64,000 bases of DNA from assembly GCF_009806985.1 (NCBI RefSeq), contig NZ_WUAX01000009.1, forward strand, positions 248,001 through 312,000, given 5' to 3'. The first letter of the stretch is position 1. Each line of letters begins with the position of its first letter. This document shows, in pieces, positions 40,756 through 50,534 of this stretch. The notes beneath the pieces are model-generated. The model was given only the letters and a program-made list of their open reading frames with translations, made no database searches and had not been told where the DNA came from. Made by a program: the position numbers and the translations under genes. The DNA comes from Halorubrum sp. JWXQ-INN 858 (GTDB lineage Archaea > Halobacteriota > Halobacteria > Halobacteriales > Haloferacaceae).

Positions 40756-41991
40756 ATGACCGACATCGACCTCGAACGGATAGAGCGGGCGGCCGACGAG
40801 GAGCTCGACGACGCGGTCGCGTTCCTCAGGGAGATGATCCGGACCCCGAGCGTGAACCCCCCGGGCGACTACGACGGCATCCACGCGCTGGTCTCCGAGA
40901 CGTTCGAGTCGTTCGGCTGGGACGCCGAGACGCTCGCCGCGCCGGCGGCCCTCCTCGAGGAGCTCGGCCTCGAGGGACCGCGTCCGAACGTCCTCGGCTA
41001 CGTCACCCGCGGCGACGGCCCGACGATCGTGTTGAACGCCCACCTCGACACGGTCCCCGTCGACGAGTCGAAGTGGAGCTACGACCCGTTCGCGGCGACG
41101 CTCGATGAGGGTCGCGTGTGGGGCCGCGGGGCCCGGGACTCGAAGGGGCGGGTCGCCGCCTACACGCTCGCGGCGCGGGCGCTGGAGGCCGCCGACATGG
41201 TTCCGGCGGACGCGACGATCGTCCTCGCGATCACGGTCGACGAGGAGACGGGCGGTCACGCCGGGCCGGGATACGTCGTCGACAGCGGGGTGCTCGACGC
41301 CGACTACGCGATCGTCGAGGGGAACATCGATCGGGTCGACTACGCGGCCGCGGGGGTCGTCCACTTCGAGGTGACCGTCTCCGGTCGGTCCGCTCACGCC
41401 GGGACGAACCCTGAAAAGGGGGCGAACGCGGTCGTCGGCGCGTCGCGGATCGTCGGCGCGCTCGACGCGTACGCCGATCGGCTGAAAACCGAGCGGGTGA
41501 GCGACGTGCCGGGGATCGGCCATGCGACGTGTACCCCGGCCACGATCGAGGGCGGGCTCAAGACGAACGTCGTCCCGTCGTCGTGTTCGTTCACGGTCGA
41601 CAGGCGCGTGCTGCCGGAGGAGGACCTCGACGACGCGGAGCGGGCGTTCCGGGACGTCGTCGCGGACGTCGACCTCCCGGACGGGACGAGCGCGGCGGTG
41701 GACGTGGTCCTCCGTGCCCGACCGTTCGAGTCCGACAGCGACGGTCCCCTCGTCAGGTCGCTCGCGCGCCACGCCGAGACGGTGACCGGCTCCGACGTCC
41801 TCGTCGGGGGCACCCGTGGATTCACCGACGCCCGGTTCTTCGGTCACGCCGGCATCGAGACGGCCAAGTACGGCCCCGGCGACGAGGAGTCGAACGTCCA
41901 CGGCCCGGACGAGAACGTGAAGGTCGACCAGGTCCGCGACGCCGGCGCGGTCGTCGCCGCGACGCTCGCCGAGATCGGGTCGGATCGGTAG
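40756..41991 (+). CDS. M20-family metallopeptidase (ArgE/DapE/succinyl-diaminopimelate type)
   Basis: 411 residues. Metal ligands are in LNAHLDTVPVD, WGRGARDSKGR (Asp), VDEETGGHAGPGY (catalytic Glu and metal Glu), and late His in PDENVKVDQ context (ESNVHGPDENV). The dimerisation domain has SGRSAHAGTNPEKGANAV. Family members deacylate N-acyl-ornithine, succinyl-DAP or dipeptides; neighbours give no biosynthetic clue, so a catabolic peptidase is as likely as ArgE. It is 97 bp upstream of the YtcJ-type amidohydrolase in the same orientation. Confidence 0.88.
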   Translation: MTDIDLERIERAADEELDDAVAFLREMIRTPSVNPPGDYDGIHALVSETFESFGWDAETLAAPAALLEELGLEGPRPNVLGYVTRGDGPTIVLNAHLDTVPVDESKWSYDPFAATLDEGRVWGRGARDSKGRVAAYTLAARALEAADMVPADATIVLAITVDEETGGHAGPGYVVDSGVLDADYAIVEGNIDRVDYAAAGVVHFEVTVSGRSAHAGTNPEKGANAVVGASRIVGALDAYADRLKTERVSDVPGIGHATCTPATIEGGLKTNVVPSSCSFTVDRRVLPEEDLDDAERAFRDVVADVDLPDGTSAAVDVVLRARPFESDSDGPLVRSLARHAETVTGSDVLVGGTRGFTDARFFGHAGIETAKYGPGDEESNVHGPDENVKVDQVRDAGAVVAATLAEIGSDR

Positions 41992-42088
41992 CCCGTCGAC
42001 CGCCTCCGCGACGTCCGACACTGCCCGGACCGTCGCAACCCCCTCGTGTTCCCGAACGGTTAACCGCGTCCCCGTCGGGGGAGGACGC

Positions 42089-43675
42089 ATGAGCGACGCC
42101 GCAGACACGGTCTTCGTGAACGGGGAGATCCACACGCTGACGGAACCCGACGAGACGTACGAGGCGGTCGCGGTCCGGGACGGGGGGATCGTCCGGCTCG
42201 GATCGACGTACGACGTCGAGTTCCTCGTCGGCGTCGACACCGACGTCGTCGACCTCGAGGGGCGCGTCGTGCTCCCGGGGTTCATCGACGCCCACACCCA
42301 CCTCACGACCGTCGGGCGCTACCTCGTCCACGCCGACCTCTCCACCGCGGCGTCGCCCGCCGACGCCGTCGACCTCCTCGCGGAGCGGGCCGCGGAGTTG
42401 GACGCCGATGCGGAGCCGGACGGTGACGCCGACCCGGTCGCCGACTGGGTGCTCGGCTACGGCTACGACGAGTCGACGTGGGACGAGGACCGCTACCTGA
42501 CGCGGGCGGACCTCGATCGCGTCCCGACCGACCGACCGGTCGCCGCGTTCCGCGAGGACATGCACGTCGCCGCCGCCGGCTCGGTCGTCCTCGATCGGTT
42601 CGCCGACGAGCTCGCGGCGGCCCCCGAGGGAACCGTCCCGACCGGGGACGACGGCGAGCCGACCGGGGTACTCCTCGAGGCCGCGATCGACCCGATCTAC
42701 GAGGCGATCGAACCCGGAGTCGACGGGACGCGCGCGGTCGTCGAGGCCGCGCTCGACGACTGCGCTCGCAAGGGGATCACCGGCTTCCACGACATGGTCC
42801 GCGGTTCACACGCCCCGCGGGCGTACCGCGAGCTCGACGACGCCGACGAGCTCACCGCGCGGGTCCGGATCAACTACTGGAGCGACCACCTCGACGCGCT
42901 CAGGGAGGTCGGGCTCGGGACGAACGACGGCTCGGCGTTCGTCGAGACGGGCGCGATCAAGTCGTACACCGACGGGAGCTTCGGCGGGCGCACCGCGAAG
43001 CTCTCGGAACCGTACGCGGACGCGCCCGACGGGACGGGCCAGTGGGTGGTCGACCCCGCGGAGCTCCGGGCGGCCGTCGCCGAGGCGACCGATGCGGGCT
43101 ACCAGTTCACGGCCCACGCGATCGGCGACGAGGCGGTCGACGCCGTGATCGACGCGTACACGACCGCGTCTGCGACCGATCCCGGCGCGGCGAGACACCG
43201 GATCGAACACGTCGAGCTCGCCGACGACGAGGCGATCGCACGTCTCGCGGAGACCGGGATCGTCGCCAGCCCGCAGCCCAACTTCCTCAAGTGGGCCGAC
43301 GAAGGGGGGCTCTACGAGTCGCGGCTCGGCGACCGGACGGCGCGGACGAACCGCTACCGCGACATGCTCGACGCGGGGGTGACCCTCGCGTTCGGCTCCG
43401 ACGGCATGCCGATGGACCCCTTGCTCGGCGTCCACCACGCGGTCAACGCGCCCGCCGATGCCCAGCGACTTTCGGTGACGGAGGCCCTGCGCGCGTACAC
43501 GTACGGGGCCGCCTACGCGGGGTTCGACGAGGACCGTCTCGGCACGGTCGCGGTCGGGAAGCGAGCCGACCTCGTCGTCCTCGACGGGTCGCCGTGGGAG
43601 CGGCCGGACGCGATCCGCGACGTCGACGTCGCGATGACGCTCGTCGACGGCGACGTCGTGTACGACGGCAGGTGA
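42089..43675 (+). CDS. Amidohydrolase-superfamily protein (YtcJ/AepA type)
   Basis: 528 residues. The N-terminal beta-sandwich has FVNGEIHTLTEPDETYEAVAVRDGGIVRLG, then VVLPGFIDAHTHL (metal His-x-His), ETGAIKSYTDGSFGGRTAKL, QFTAHAIGDEAVDAVID (His), RHRIEHVELADDE (His) and LAFGSDGMPMDPL (Asp) define the YtcJ-type barrel. It probably hydrolyses an N-formyl or exocyclic amide; the substrate is unknown. The C-terminal strand set (GKRADLVVLDGSPWE) is typical and complete. Confidence 0.9.
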   Translation: MSDAADTVFVNGEIHTLTEPDETYEAVAVRDGGIVRLGSTYDVEFLVGVDTDVVDLEGRVVLPGFIDAHTHLTTVGRYLVHADLSTAASPADAVDLLAERAAELDADAEPDGDADPVADWVLGYGYDESTWDEDRYLTRADLDRVPTDRPVAAFREDMHVAAAGSVVLDRFADELAAAPEGTVPTGDDGEPTGVLLEAAIDPIYEAIEPGVDGTRAVVEAALDDCARKGITGFHDMVRGSHAPRAYRELDDADELTARVRINYWSDHLDALREVGLGTNDGSAFVETGAIKSYTDGSFGGRTAKLSEPYADAPDGTGQWVVDPAELRAAVAEATDAGYQFTAHAIGDEAVDAVIDAYTTASATDPGAARHRIEHVELADDEAIARLAETGIVASPQPNFLKWADEGGLYESRLGDRTARTNRYRDMLDAGVTLAFGSDGMPMDPLLGVHHAVNAPADAQRLSVTEALRAYTYGAAYAGFDEDRLGTVAVGKRADLVVLDGSPWERPDAIRDVDVAMTLVDGDVVYDGR

Positions 43676-43865
43676 GCGGGCCATCGGAACCGAGCCGATC
43701 GCCGATCCCACGGAGTCCCCGCCAGCCCCGTAACGTCCCGTCGGTCCTTGCGACCTCCTCGTGGTCCTCGTAGCGCCCCGTCGGCCTCGCGGCGTCGATA
43801 GCTCGGCTCCCGCAACTCCTGCACGAAAACAATACTTATTAATCATGTACTACCGAATCGACACC

Positions 43866-44114
43866 ATGGCAGAGATTTCCGTCGAATACGCGACCGGGGA
43901 GCGACTGTGGTCCGAGGCGGAGACGGCCCGGCGGCTGATCGATGCGCACCTCGGCGACCGTCCCGACGTCGACCGGGTCCGGATCGCGCCGTCGTCGGAG
44001 TCCCTCTTCTGTGTCAGCGTCGCGGGCGATCGGATCTGGTGTACGGACCCCCACGAGCGGATCGACTCGATGGCGGCGGTGTCGGCCGCGCGGCGACGCC
44101 TCTCGGAGTCGTAG
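43866..44114 (+). CDS. Small protein of unknown function
   Basis: 82 residues from MAEISVEYATGERLWSEAETARRLIDAHL. A helical N-terminus is followed by a strand-turn region with VRIAPSSESLFCVSVAGDRIWCTDPHERID, carrying two Cys, and a helical C-terminus. No family recognised; two Cys with a His could bind metal. The start at 43866 has ACTTATTA 28 bp upstream; an earlier ATG at 43845 (MYYRID) would sit only 7 bp from that box. Downstream is the convergent agmatinase gene. Confidence 0.6.
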   Translation: MAEISVEYATGERLWSEAETARRLIDAHLGDRPDVDRVRIAPSSESLFCVSVAGDRIWCTDPHERIDSMAAVSAARRRLSES

Positions 44115-44211
44115 GCTCGTCGTACCGGTCGACAACCAGTCACCACCGATCACCATCGACCGGGAACGGAACCGAGGCCGGGACCAGGGACCGAAACGCG
44201 CCGGCGACCGG

Positions 44212-45039
44212 CTACTCGCCCGCTTTCGCGGTCGCGTGGGTCCGGACGAACTCGCGCAGGAGCTTCCCGGCCACCGCCGCCGCCTGCCCGTCGTCGCGGT
44301 CGTTCACCTCGACGACGTCGAAGCCGTCCGCGTGGGGTGCGACCGCGCGGACCACGTCGCGGACCTCGCGTGGCGTCAGCCCGAACGGCTCCATCGTCCC
44401 CGTCCCGGGGGCGAATCCCGGATCGAGCCCGTCGACGTCGACGGAGCAGTACACCGACTCGCCCGCGAACGCGTCGGCGTCGAGCCCGTCGATCCACTCG
44501 CGGGCGTCCTCCGGGGCGACGACCTCCACGTCGCCCGCGGCGGCCCGCTCCCACTCCTCGGGGGATCCCGTTCGCGCGCCGACGATCACCGCCCGATCGG
44601 CGACGTCGAGCGCGCGGCGGGTCACGCAGGCGTGGTTCCACGGGTTCCCGTCGTACGCGTCGCGTAGGTCGAGATGCGCGTCACAGACGACGAGCGTGTC
44701 GGGGTCGACGGCCTCGACGCCGGCGTACGTCACCGTGTGCTCGCCGCCGATCGTCGCCGGGACCGCGTCGTCGAGGACGACGCTCCGGCACTCGGCGGCG
44801 AGGTGGTCGAGGTACGCCCGGACGTCGTCCCACGGGTGCACGTCGCCGGCGTCGTGGACGCCGAGCTCGGAGAAGTGACTGCCCGTCCGGTGGTCGTAGT
44901 CGTCGTACGTCCGTGAGAAGCGCCGGACCCGGTCCGGTCCGAACCGGGTGCCCGGCTGAAACGTGGTCGTCGCGTCCAGCGGCGCGCCGACGACCACGTA
45001 GGAGGCGGCCTCGCGGTCGGCGGTCGCGCCGGGGAACAT
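44212..45039 (-). CDS. speB: Agmatinase/arginase-family ureohydrolase
   Basis: 275 residues with full binuclear Mn motif set: GGEHTVTYA (His), DAHLDLRD (Asp-x-His-x-Asp), and SVDVDGLDPGFAPGTGT (Asp-x-Asp). Metal residues and length match agmatinases. It starts 3 bp after the aIF5A stop and is surely in its operon. In Haloferax an agmatinase-like protein is needed for the modification of aIF5A with an agmatine-derived side chain, so this copy may act there rather than in polyamine synthesis (knowledge from haloarchaea, context inferred). Confidence 0.9.
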   Translation of the reverse strand: MFPGATADREAASYVVVGAPLDATTTFQPGTRFGPDRVRRFSRTYDDYDHRTGSHFSELGVHDAGDVHPWDDVRAYLDHLAAECRSVVLDDAVPATIGGEHTVTYAGVEAVDPDTLVVCDAHLDLRDAYDGNPWNHACVTRRALDVADRAVIVGARTGSPEEWERAAAGDVEVVAPEDAREWIDGLDADAFAGESVYCSVDVDGLDPGFAPGTGTMEPFGLTPREVRDVVRAVAPHADGFDVVEVNDRDDGQAAAVAGKLLREFVRTHATAKAGE

Positions 45040-45042
45040 CGA

Positions 45043-45420
45043 CTACCCGACGACCTTCCGCTGGCCCTCGTAGGAGAGGTACTCGATCGTGTCGTCCGAC
45101 TCGAAGTCCTCGCCCTCGGGGATCCGCATCGTGAACGTCTCGTAGGTGTCGAGGTCCATCACCTGCGCGTCGTCGCCGGAGACGGAGACGACCTGTCCCT
45201 GTTTCCGCTCGATGATGGGGACCCACACCTTCGCGTCGACGGGTTGTGAGAGCGAGCGCTTCCGATCGTCGAAGACGCCCTTCCCCTCGACGCGGGCCTT
45301 CGCGCTCCCGTGCTTGCCGGGCTTGGCGGTACTGTAGTGGTTTATCTTGCAGGGCGAGTCGTCCATCATGACGTAACTTCCCTCCTGCAGTTCTCGAACC
45401 TGCTTCTGCTCTCGCGGCAT
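45043..45420 (-). CDS. Translation elongation/initiation factor 5A (aIF5A)
   Basis: 125 residues. Two-domain SH3 plus OB fold: the hypusine loop [19 protein letters not shown] places the modified lysine at K36, and the C-terminal OB domain begins around [21 protein letters not shown]. It aids peptide bond formation at stalled prolines. GTTTATACCC centred about 26 bp upstream fits a leaderless start. First gene of an operon with agmatinase. Confidence 0.97.
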   Translation of the reverse strand: MPREQKQVRELQEGSYVMMDDSPCKINHYSTAKPGKHGSAKARVEGKGVFDDRKRSLSQPVDAKVWVPIIERKQGQVVSVSGDDAQVMDLDTYETFTMRIPEGEDFESDDTIEYLSYEGQRKVVG

Positions 45421-45568
45421 ACCGGGACTTCCTCAGGCGCGGGTATAAACGGTTTGGAACGCCGTCGACGACGTACGAAGATCCGATCGGCCACGCGTGC
45501 CACCGATAGACGGCGACCCGTCAGGGGGACGAAACGACGGGTTTCGACCGCCGCTGACGAGCGGAGAG

Positions 45569-45574
45569 TATATA
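45569..45574 (+). promoter_or_regulatory. Box A of the peptide ABC operon
   Basis: TATATA is centred 27-28 bp upstream of ATG 45599, supporting this start for the binding protein. Confidence 0.6.
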
Positions 45575-45598
45575 CGTAGGGCTCACCACCTGCCCTGT

Positions 45599-47227
45599 AT
45601 GCCAGAGGATACCAGCGAACGAATGAGTCGACGTAACTACCTTCGGTTCGCCGGCGCGGCGAGCGCGGTCGCGCTCGCCGGCTGTGCCGGCGAAGACGTC
45701 GAGGACTTCGACGACGATGACGACGGACTCGACGGCGACGACGGCACCGACACCGGAAACGGTGACGACGGCGACGAGGACAACCACCTCCACATCGCTC
45801 AGACGCAGAATCCGACCACGCTCGATCCCCACGACCACCGGGAGACGACGACCGACAACGTGCTCCTGCAGGCGTACGAGTTCCACTTCGAGCGGGACCT
45901 CGACGGGAACCTCGTCGAGGGGCTCGTCACCGACTGGGAGATCCTCGACGAGGAGCGCTACTGGATCGAGATCCGCGAGGACGTGCCGTTCCACAGCGGC
46001 GAGGACCTGTTACCGAGCGACTCCGCGTTCAGCATCAACCGCGTGGTCGACGCGGACGTCGGGAACCTACAGAGCCCGCAGAGCGACCAGCTGGCCGGCG
46101 TGACGGGGGCCGAGGTCGCCGACGACGGGCACGCGGTCGTCCTCCACACGGACGGTCCGAACCCGATGACGTTCGCGAACCTCGGCTCCTACTGTCCGGT
46201 GGTACAGGAGGACTGGATCATGGACCGGGAGGCCGAGGAGGTCGCCGCGGACATCAACGGCACCGGGCCGTACCAGCTGGAGGAGTTCGTCGACGGCGAG
46301 CACACCGACTTCACGAGATTCGCCGACTACTGGGGCGGGGAGGCCTCGATCGAGACCCTCCGCATCGACGCGTCCGAGGAGGCGAGCACCCGGATCAACA
46401 GCCTTCGAGCGGGCGAGATCGACATCGCGACCGCGGTGCCGCCGACCGACGCCGGAGCGATCGAGGGCGACGACGACACGTACATCGCCGACGCGCCCAG
46501 CACGCGCATCCTGATGCTCCCGATGCGGTACGACGTCGAGCCGTTCGACAGCCAGGAGTTCCGGCAGGCGATGAACTACGCGGTCGACTTCGACTCGATC
46601 ATCGACAACGTCCTCTCCGGGTTCGGCGACGCGACGGCACAGCCGACCCTCGAAGGGTACTTCGGACACAACCCCGACCTCGATCCGTACCCGTACGACC
46701 CCGAGCGCGCGGAGGAACTGGTCGAGGAGAGCGGCCACGCGGGCGTCGAGATCGAACTCCACGTGCCGGCCGGCCGGTACCTCCAGAGCGACGAGATCGC
46801 ACAGGCGTGTGTCGGGTACATCGACGACCTCGACAACGTCAACTGCGAGATCAACATGCGCGACTTCGGTGAGCTGGCCGGACAGCTCCTCGACGGGGAC
46901 ATCACGTCGACGCCGCCGTTCTTCCTCATCGGATGGGGGAACACGACGTTCGACGCGCAGAACAACCTGCTGCCGTGGCTCACCGGGGGCACCTCGCAGT
47001 ACACGTTCGTCGACGACGAGCTCGAGGAGCTCATCCTGGACGCACGGACCGAGGTCGACGAGGACACCCGCGAACAGCTCATGATGGACGCGTGTGCGCG
47101 AGCTCACGACCTCGCGGTGTTCGTCTTCCTGAACCGGGAGTACCTGATCTACGGGCTCAACCAGCGCGTCCAGTGGGACCCCACCCCGGACGAGTACACG
47201 CGCGCATACGAGATGTCGCTGCAGTAG
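45599..47227 (+). CDS. Peptide ABC transporter substrate-binding lipoprotein (family 5)
   Basis: 542 residues. A Tat-type lipoprotein signal (SRRNYLRFAGAASAVALAGC) ends at the lipobox Cys about residue 27, followed by a very acidic linker (DDDDDGLDGDDG). The rest is an SBP family 5 fold with DYWGGEASIETLRIDASEE and RQAMNYAVDFDSII. It captures di- or oligopeptides outside the cell and hands them to the permeases. First gene of a five-gene operon; 54 bp separate it from the first permease. Confidence 0.93.
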   Translation: MPEDTSERMSRRNYLRFAGAASAVALAGCAGEDVEDFDDDDDGLDGDDGTDTGNGDDGDEDNHLHIAQTQNPTTLDPHDHRETTTDNVLLQAYEFHFERDLDGNLVEGLVTDWEILDEERYWIEIREDVPFHSGEDLLPSDSAFSINRVVDADVGNLQSPQSDQLAGVTGAEVADDGHAVVLHTDGPNPMTFANLGSYCPVVQEDWIMDREAEEVAADINGTGPYQLEEFVDGEHTDFTRFADYWGGEASIETLRIDASEEASTRINSLRAGEIDIATAVPPTDAGAIEGDDDTYIADAPSTRILMLPMRYDVEPFDSQEFRQAMNYAVDFDSIIDNVLSGFGDATAQPTLEGYFGHNPDLDPYPYDPERAEELVEESGHAGVEIELHVPAGRYLQSDEIAQACVGYIDDLDNVNCEINMRDFGELAGQLLDGDITSTPPFFLIGWGNTTFDAQNNLLPWLTGGTSQYTFVDDELEELILDARTEVDEDTREQLMMDACARAHDLAVFVFLNREYLIYGLNQRVQWDPTPDEYTRAYEMSLQ

Positions 47228-47281
47228 GCGACGGATCGACGCAGTGTAGCCCACCGTTTCCCGTTGCACACGCTCTATCAC

Positions 47282-48271
47282 ATGTCACAGTATCAGTTCC
47301 TTATCCGTCGAGGCCTGCAAGGCCTCCTCGTCGTCTGGGGAGTCGTCACCCTGGTGTTTCTCCTGCGGTTCATGACGCCCGGCAGCCCCGTCGACTTCGT
47401 TGCACCGCTCGATGCGAGTCCAGAGCTCCGGGCACAGATCGCCCGTAACCTCGGGCTCGATCAACCGATCTACGTCCAATACGCCCAGTACCTCGGCGGA
47501 CTGATCCAAGGGGACATGGGCTACTCGTACATCCGCGGCCGCCCCGCGAGCGGGATCATCGTCTCGCGTATCCCGGCGACGCTCGAGCTCGCCGTCGCGG
47601 CGACCGTCGTCGCGATCATCTGTTCGATCCCGCTCGGCGTGCTCAGCGCCACCCGCCGGCACCAGCCGACGGACTACGCGGCGACGACGTTCTCGCTCGT
47701 CGGGATCAGCACGCCGAACTTCTGGCTCGGGATCATGCTCATCATGGTCGTCTCGGTCGGCCTCGGGATCCTCCCGACGAGCCGACGACCGATCGGGCTG
47801 ATACCGGCCATCGAGCTGTTGATATTCCAGTTCGAGACCGTCGGGATCCGCGCGTGGATCGCCCACATGATCCTGCCCGCAGTCACCCTCGGAACCTACT
47901 TCACCGCGATGATCGTCAGACTCACCCGCAGCGGGATGCTCGACCAGCTCGGCCAACCCTACGTGGAGGCCGCGCGGGCGAAAGGGCTCCCGGAAACGCT
48001 CGTGACGTACAAACACGCCCTCCGGAACACGATGATCCCGATCATCACCGTGTTAGGGCTCCAGCTCGGCTCGCTGATCGGCGGGGCGGTGATCACGGAG
48101 TTCGTCTTCAACTGGCCCGGGCTCGGGACCCTGATCATCGACGCGATCCGGGTCCGCGACTGGCCGATCATTCAGGGTGCACTCATCGTCATCGGGATCG
48201 GCTTCGTGGTGATAAACATCGTCGTCGACGCGCTCTACGCGCGGCTCAACCCACGGGTGAGCCTCGAATGA
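47282..48271 (+). CDS. Peptide ABC transporter permease, DppB type
   Basis: 329 residues with six membrane helices and the DppB/OppB signature (RLGLDQPIYVQY-like GLDQPIYVQYAQYLGGLIQGD, EAARAKGLPETLVTYKHALRNTMIP as EAA loop, GLGTLIIDAIRVRDWPIIQG). It forms the membrane channel with the DppC-type protein. The start was chosen at MSQYQFLIRRGLQ. Its stop overlaps the next start (ATGA, 48268-48271). Confidence 0.95.
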   Translation: MSQYQFLIRRGLQGLLVVWGVVTLVFLLRFMTPGSPVDFVAPLDASPELRAQIARNLGLDQPIYVQYAQYLGGLIQGDMGYSYIRGRPASGIIVSRIPATLELAVAATVVAIICSIPLGVLSATRRHQPTDYAATTFSLVGISTPNFWLGIMLIMVVSVGLGILPTSRRPIGLIPAIELLIFQFETVGIRAWIAHMILPAVTLGTYFTAMIVRLTRSGMLDQLGQPYVEAARAKGLPETLVTYKHALRNTMIPIITVLGLQLGSLIGGAVITEFVFNWPGLGTLIIDAIRVRDWPIIQGALIVIGIGFVVINIVVDALYARLNPRVSLE

Positions 48272-49287
48272 GCGGTCGCATCCTCTCCGACCGCGTTCGT
48301 CGGAGCCTGAAACGGGAGTTCAGTCGGAGCCTCATGGCGAAGATCGGGCTCTTCTTGGTCGTGCTGATGGTGACGATGGCGACGTTCGCGCCGTTCCTCG
48401 CCCCGCACGACCCGACACAGCAGGGACTCGACGAGTCGAACCTGCCGCCGGCCGGCGTCACACAGACCAGCGAGGAGTTCCGGATGGTCGACGGCGAGCG
48501 GACGACCGTGACCGTCGAGCGAGAGGGAAGCCTCGAACACCCCCTCGGGACCGACGCGCTCGGGCGTGACCTGTTCTCGCGGGTCTTATTCGGCGCGCGG
48601 ACCTCGCTGATGGTCGGGCTGTTCGGGACCCTCTTCGCCGTCGGCACCGGGGTGAGCGTCGGGCTCACCGCGGGCTACTACGGCGGACGGACCGACGACG
48701 TGTTGATGCGCTTTGCCGACATCATGCTCGCGTTTCCGGCGCTCGTGTTGGCGATCGCGCTGGTCGGACTGTTGGGGCCGTTAACGATACTGATACCCGA
48801 CCCGTTCGTCCAGCTCGGGTTGGTCACCGGCATGCCCGCGAACTTCGTGTTCCCGATCACGTTGACGATCGTCGTCGGCGTGGTCAACTGGGTGTGGTTC
48901 GCCCGGATCGCGCGCGGCGAGGCGCTGTCGATACGCCAGCAGGAGTACGTCAAGGCCGCCCGCAGCCTCGGCGCGAGCGACTGGACGATCCTCCGACAGC
49001 ACATCCTCCCGAACAGTCTCACGCCGATCATCGTGTTGGCGACGATCCAGGTGGCGGCGATCATCCTCCTCGAGAGCTCGCTGTCGTTCCTCGGGTTCTC
49101 CGGGACGTCGCTGTCCTGGGGCTTCGACATCGCACAGGGACGGCAGTACCTCGGCACCTCGTGGTGGATCGCGAGCATGCCGGGGCTCGCCATCGTCGCC
49201 GCCGTCGTCGGGATCAACCTGCTCGGCGACTGGCTGCGTGACGCGCTCGATCCGGGCCTCGAGGGCGAACACGGAGGTGGGATGTGA
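48268..49287 (+). CDS. Peptide ABC transporter permease, DppC type
   Basis: 339 residues from MSGRILSDRVRRSLKREFSRS. It has the N-terminal OppC segment and six helices. A polar insertion (about 60-95; SEEFRMVDGERTTVTVEREGSLEHPLGTDALGRD) precedes the DppC signature GRDLFSRVLFGARTSL, and the EAA loop is EYVKAARSLGASDWTILRQHILPN. The stop overlaps the next GTG start. It forms the permease heterodimer with the DppB-type protein. Confidence 0.95.
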   Translation: MSGRILSDRVRRSLKREFSRSLMAKIGLFLVVLMVTMATFAPFLAPHDPTQQGLDESNLPPAGVTQTSEEFRMVDGERTTVTVEREGSLEHPLGTDALGRDLFSRVLFGARTSLMVGLFGTLFAVGTGVSVGLTAGYYGGRTDDVLMRFADIMLAFPALVLAIALVGLLGPLTILIPDPFVQLGLVTGMPANFVFPITLTIVVGVVNWVWFARIARGEALSIRQQEYVKAARSLGASDWTILRQHILPNSLTPIIVLATIQVAAIILLESSLSFLGFSGTSLSWGFDIAQGRQYLGTSWWIASMPGLAIVAAVVGINLLGDWLRDALDPGLEGEHGGGM

Positions 49288-50534
49288 CCCGAAACGGTCC
49301 GATCCTCCGCGTCGAGGGCCTCGAAACCCGGTTCTTCACCGAGGAGGGGCAAGTCAACGCCGTCCATGGGGTCGACATGGAGATCGACGACGGCGAGGTG
49401 TTCGGCGTCGTCGGCGAGTCCGGCTCCGGCAAGAGCGTCACCGCGCTCTCGCTTCTGGGGCTGCTCGAATCGCCGGGACGCGTCACCGGCGGCGAGATCT
49501 GGTACCGCAGCGCCGAGCTCGCGGACTCGGTCGCCGAGGAGACGCCGACGGCGGTCGACGGCGACTACGTGAACCTGCTGGGGCTCCCCGACCGGGTCCG
49601 GCGGACGCTTCGGGGGACCCACTTCAGCATGATCTTCCAGGACCCGATGAGCAGCTTCAACCCGAGCCTGACGGTCGGCGAGCAGATCGCGGAGGCGGTC
49701 GAGGCCCAACAGCGGGCCCGGTCGAACCCGCGGTCGGTCGCCTCCCGGACGCAGGGATACGGGCTCAGCCAGTACCTCATGAGCTTCGTTTCCTCCTCGC
49801 GGAAGTACGTGAGCGAGGAGAGCCGCGACCGTGCGGTCGAGCTGCTCGAGATGGTCGGCATCCCCGACCCGGTGTTGCGGGCCGAGGAGTACCCACACGA
49901 GTACTCCGGCGGGATGTTACAGCGCGCGATGGTCGCACAGGCGCTCGCGGGCGAGCCGAACGTGCTCATCGCCGACGAGCCGACGACCGCGCTCGACGTC
50001 ACGATCCAAGCACAGGTGCTCGACCTCCTCGACGAGATCCAAGCGGAGACGGGGATGACGATCCTCATCATCACGCACAACCTCGGCGTCGTCGCCCGGA
50101 TGTGCGACCGCGTCGGCGTGATGTACGCCGGGGAGATCGTCGAGCGGGGGGCGCTGGCGGACGTGTTCGACTCGCCGGTCCACCCGTACACGCAGGGGCT
50201 GTTGGGGAGCGTCCCCGACCTCGGCGGGTCCAGCGGCCGGCTCCAGCCGATCGCCGGCAACGTGCCGAGCCTGCTCGATCACGAGATGCCGGACCGGTGT
50301 TACTTCGCCGATCGCTGTCCGAAAGCGATGGAGGCGTGTCTGCGGAAGCCGCCGGAGCTCCCCGTCGACGGGGCGGCGGGCCACACGGCGAAGTGTTACC
50401 TCGCCGAGGAACCGTTCGACGAGTCGACCGCGCTCCCGGACGGCTACTTCGAGGGCGGATCGACCGACGCGGCCGACCCGGCCGACGCGTCGGGTGCCGC
50501 CGAGGTCGCGAGCGACGGAGGTGAATCAGAATGA
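49284..50534 (+). CDS. Peptide ABC transporter ATPase, DppD type
   Basis: 416 residues from GTG 49284, preceded by the Shine-Dalgarno-like GGAGGTGG. Walker [15 protein letters not shown]-loop [14 protein letters not shown], signature [15 protein letters not shown], Walker [15 protein letters not shown]-switch ITHNL. The C-terminal oligopeptide domain has [14 protein letters not shown], the Cys motif that binds an Fe-S cluster in some homologues. The acidic extra tail after it is halophile-typical. Confidence 0.95.
   Translation: MTRNGPILRVEGLETRFFTEEGQVNAVHGVDMEIDDGEVFGVVGESGSGKSVTALSLLGLLESPGRVTGGEIWYRSAELADSVAEETPTAVDGDYVNLLGLPDRVRRTLRGTHFSMIFQDPMSSFNPSLTVGEQIAEAVEAQQRARSNPRSVASRTQGYGLSQYLMSFVSSSRKYVSEESRDRAVELLEMVGIPDPVLRAEEYPHEYSGGMLQRAMVAQALAGEPNVLIADEPTTALDVTIQAQVLDLLDEIQAETGMTILIITHNLGVVARMCDRVGVMYAGEIVERGALADVFDSPVHPYTQGLLGSVPDLGGSSGRLQPIAGNVPSLLDHEMPDRCYFADRCPKAMEACLRKPPELPVDGAAGHTAKCYLAEEPFDESTALPDGYFEGGSTDAADPADASGAAEVASDGGESE

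Noticed and set aside
47854..48267. Long in-frame extension of the DppC-type permease
   Set aside because: Overlaps the DppB-type gene in another frame; the ATGA overlap at 48268 fits the operon.
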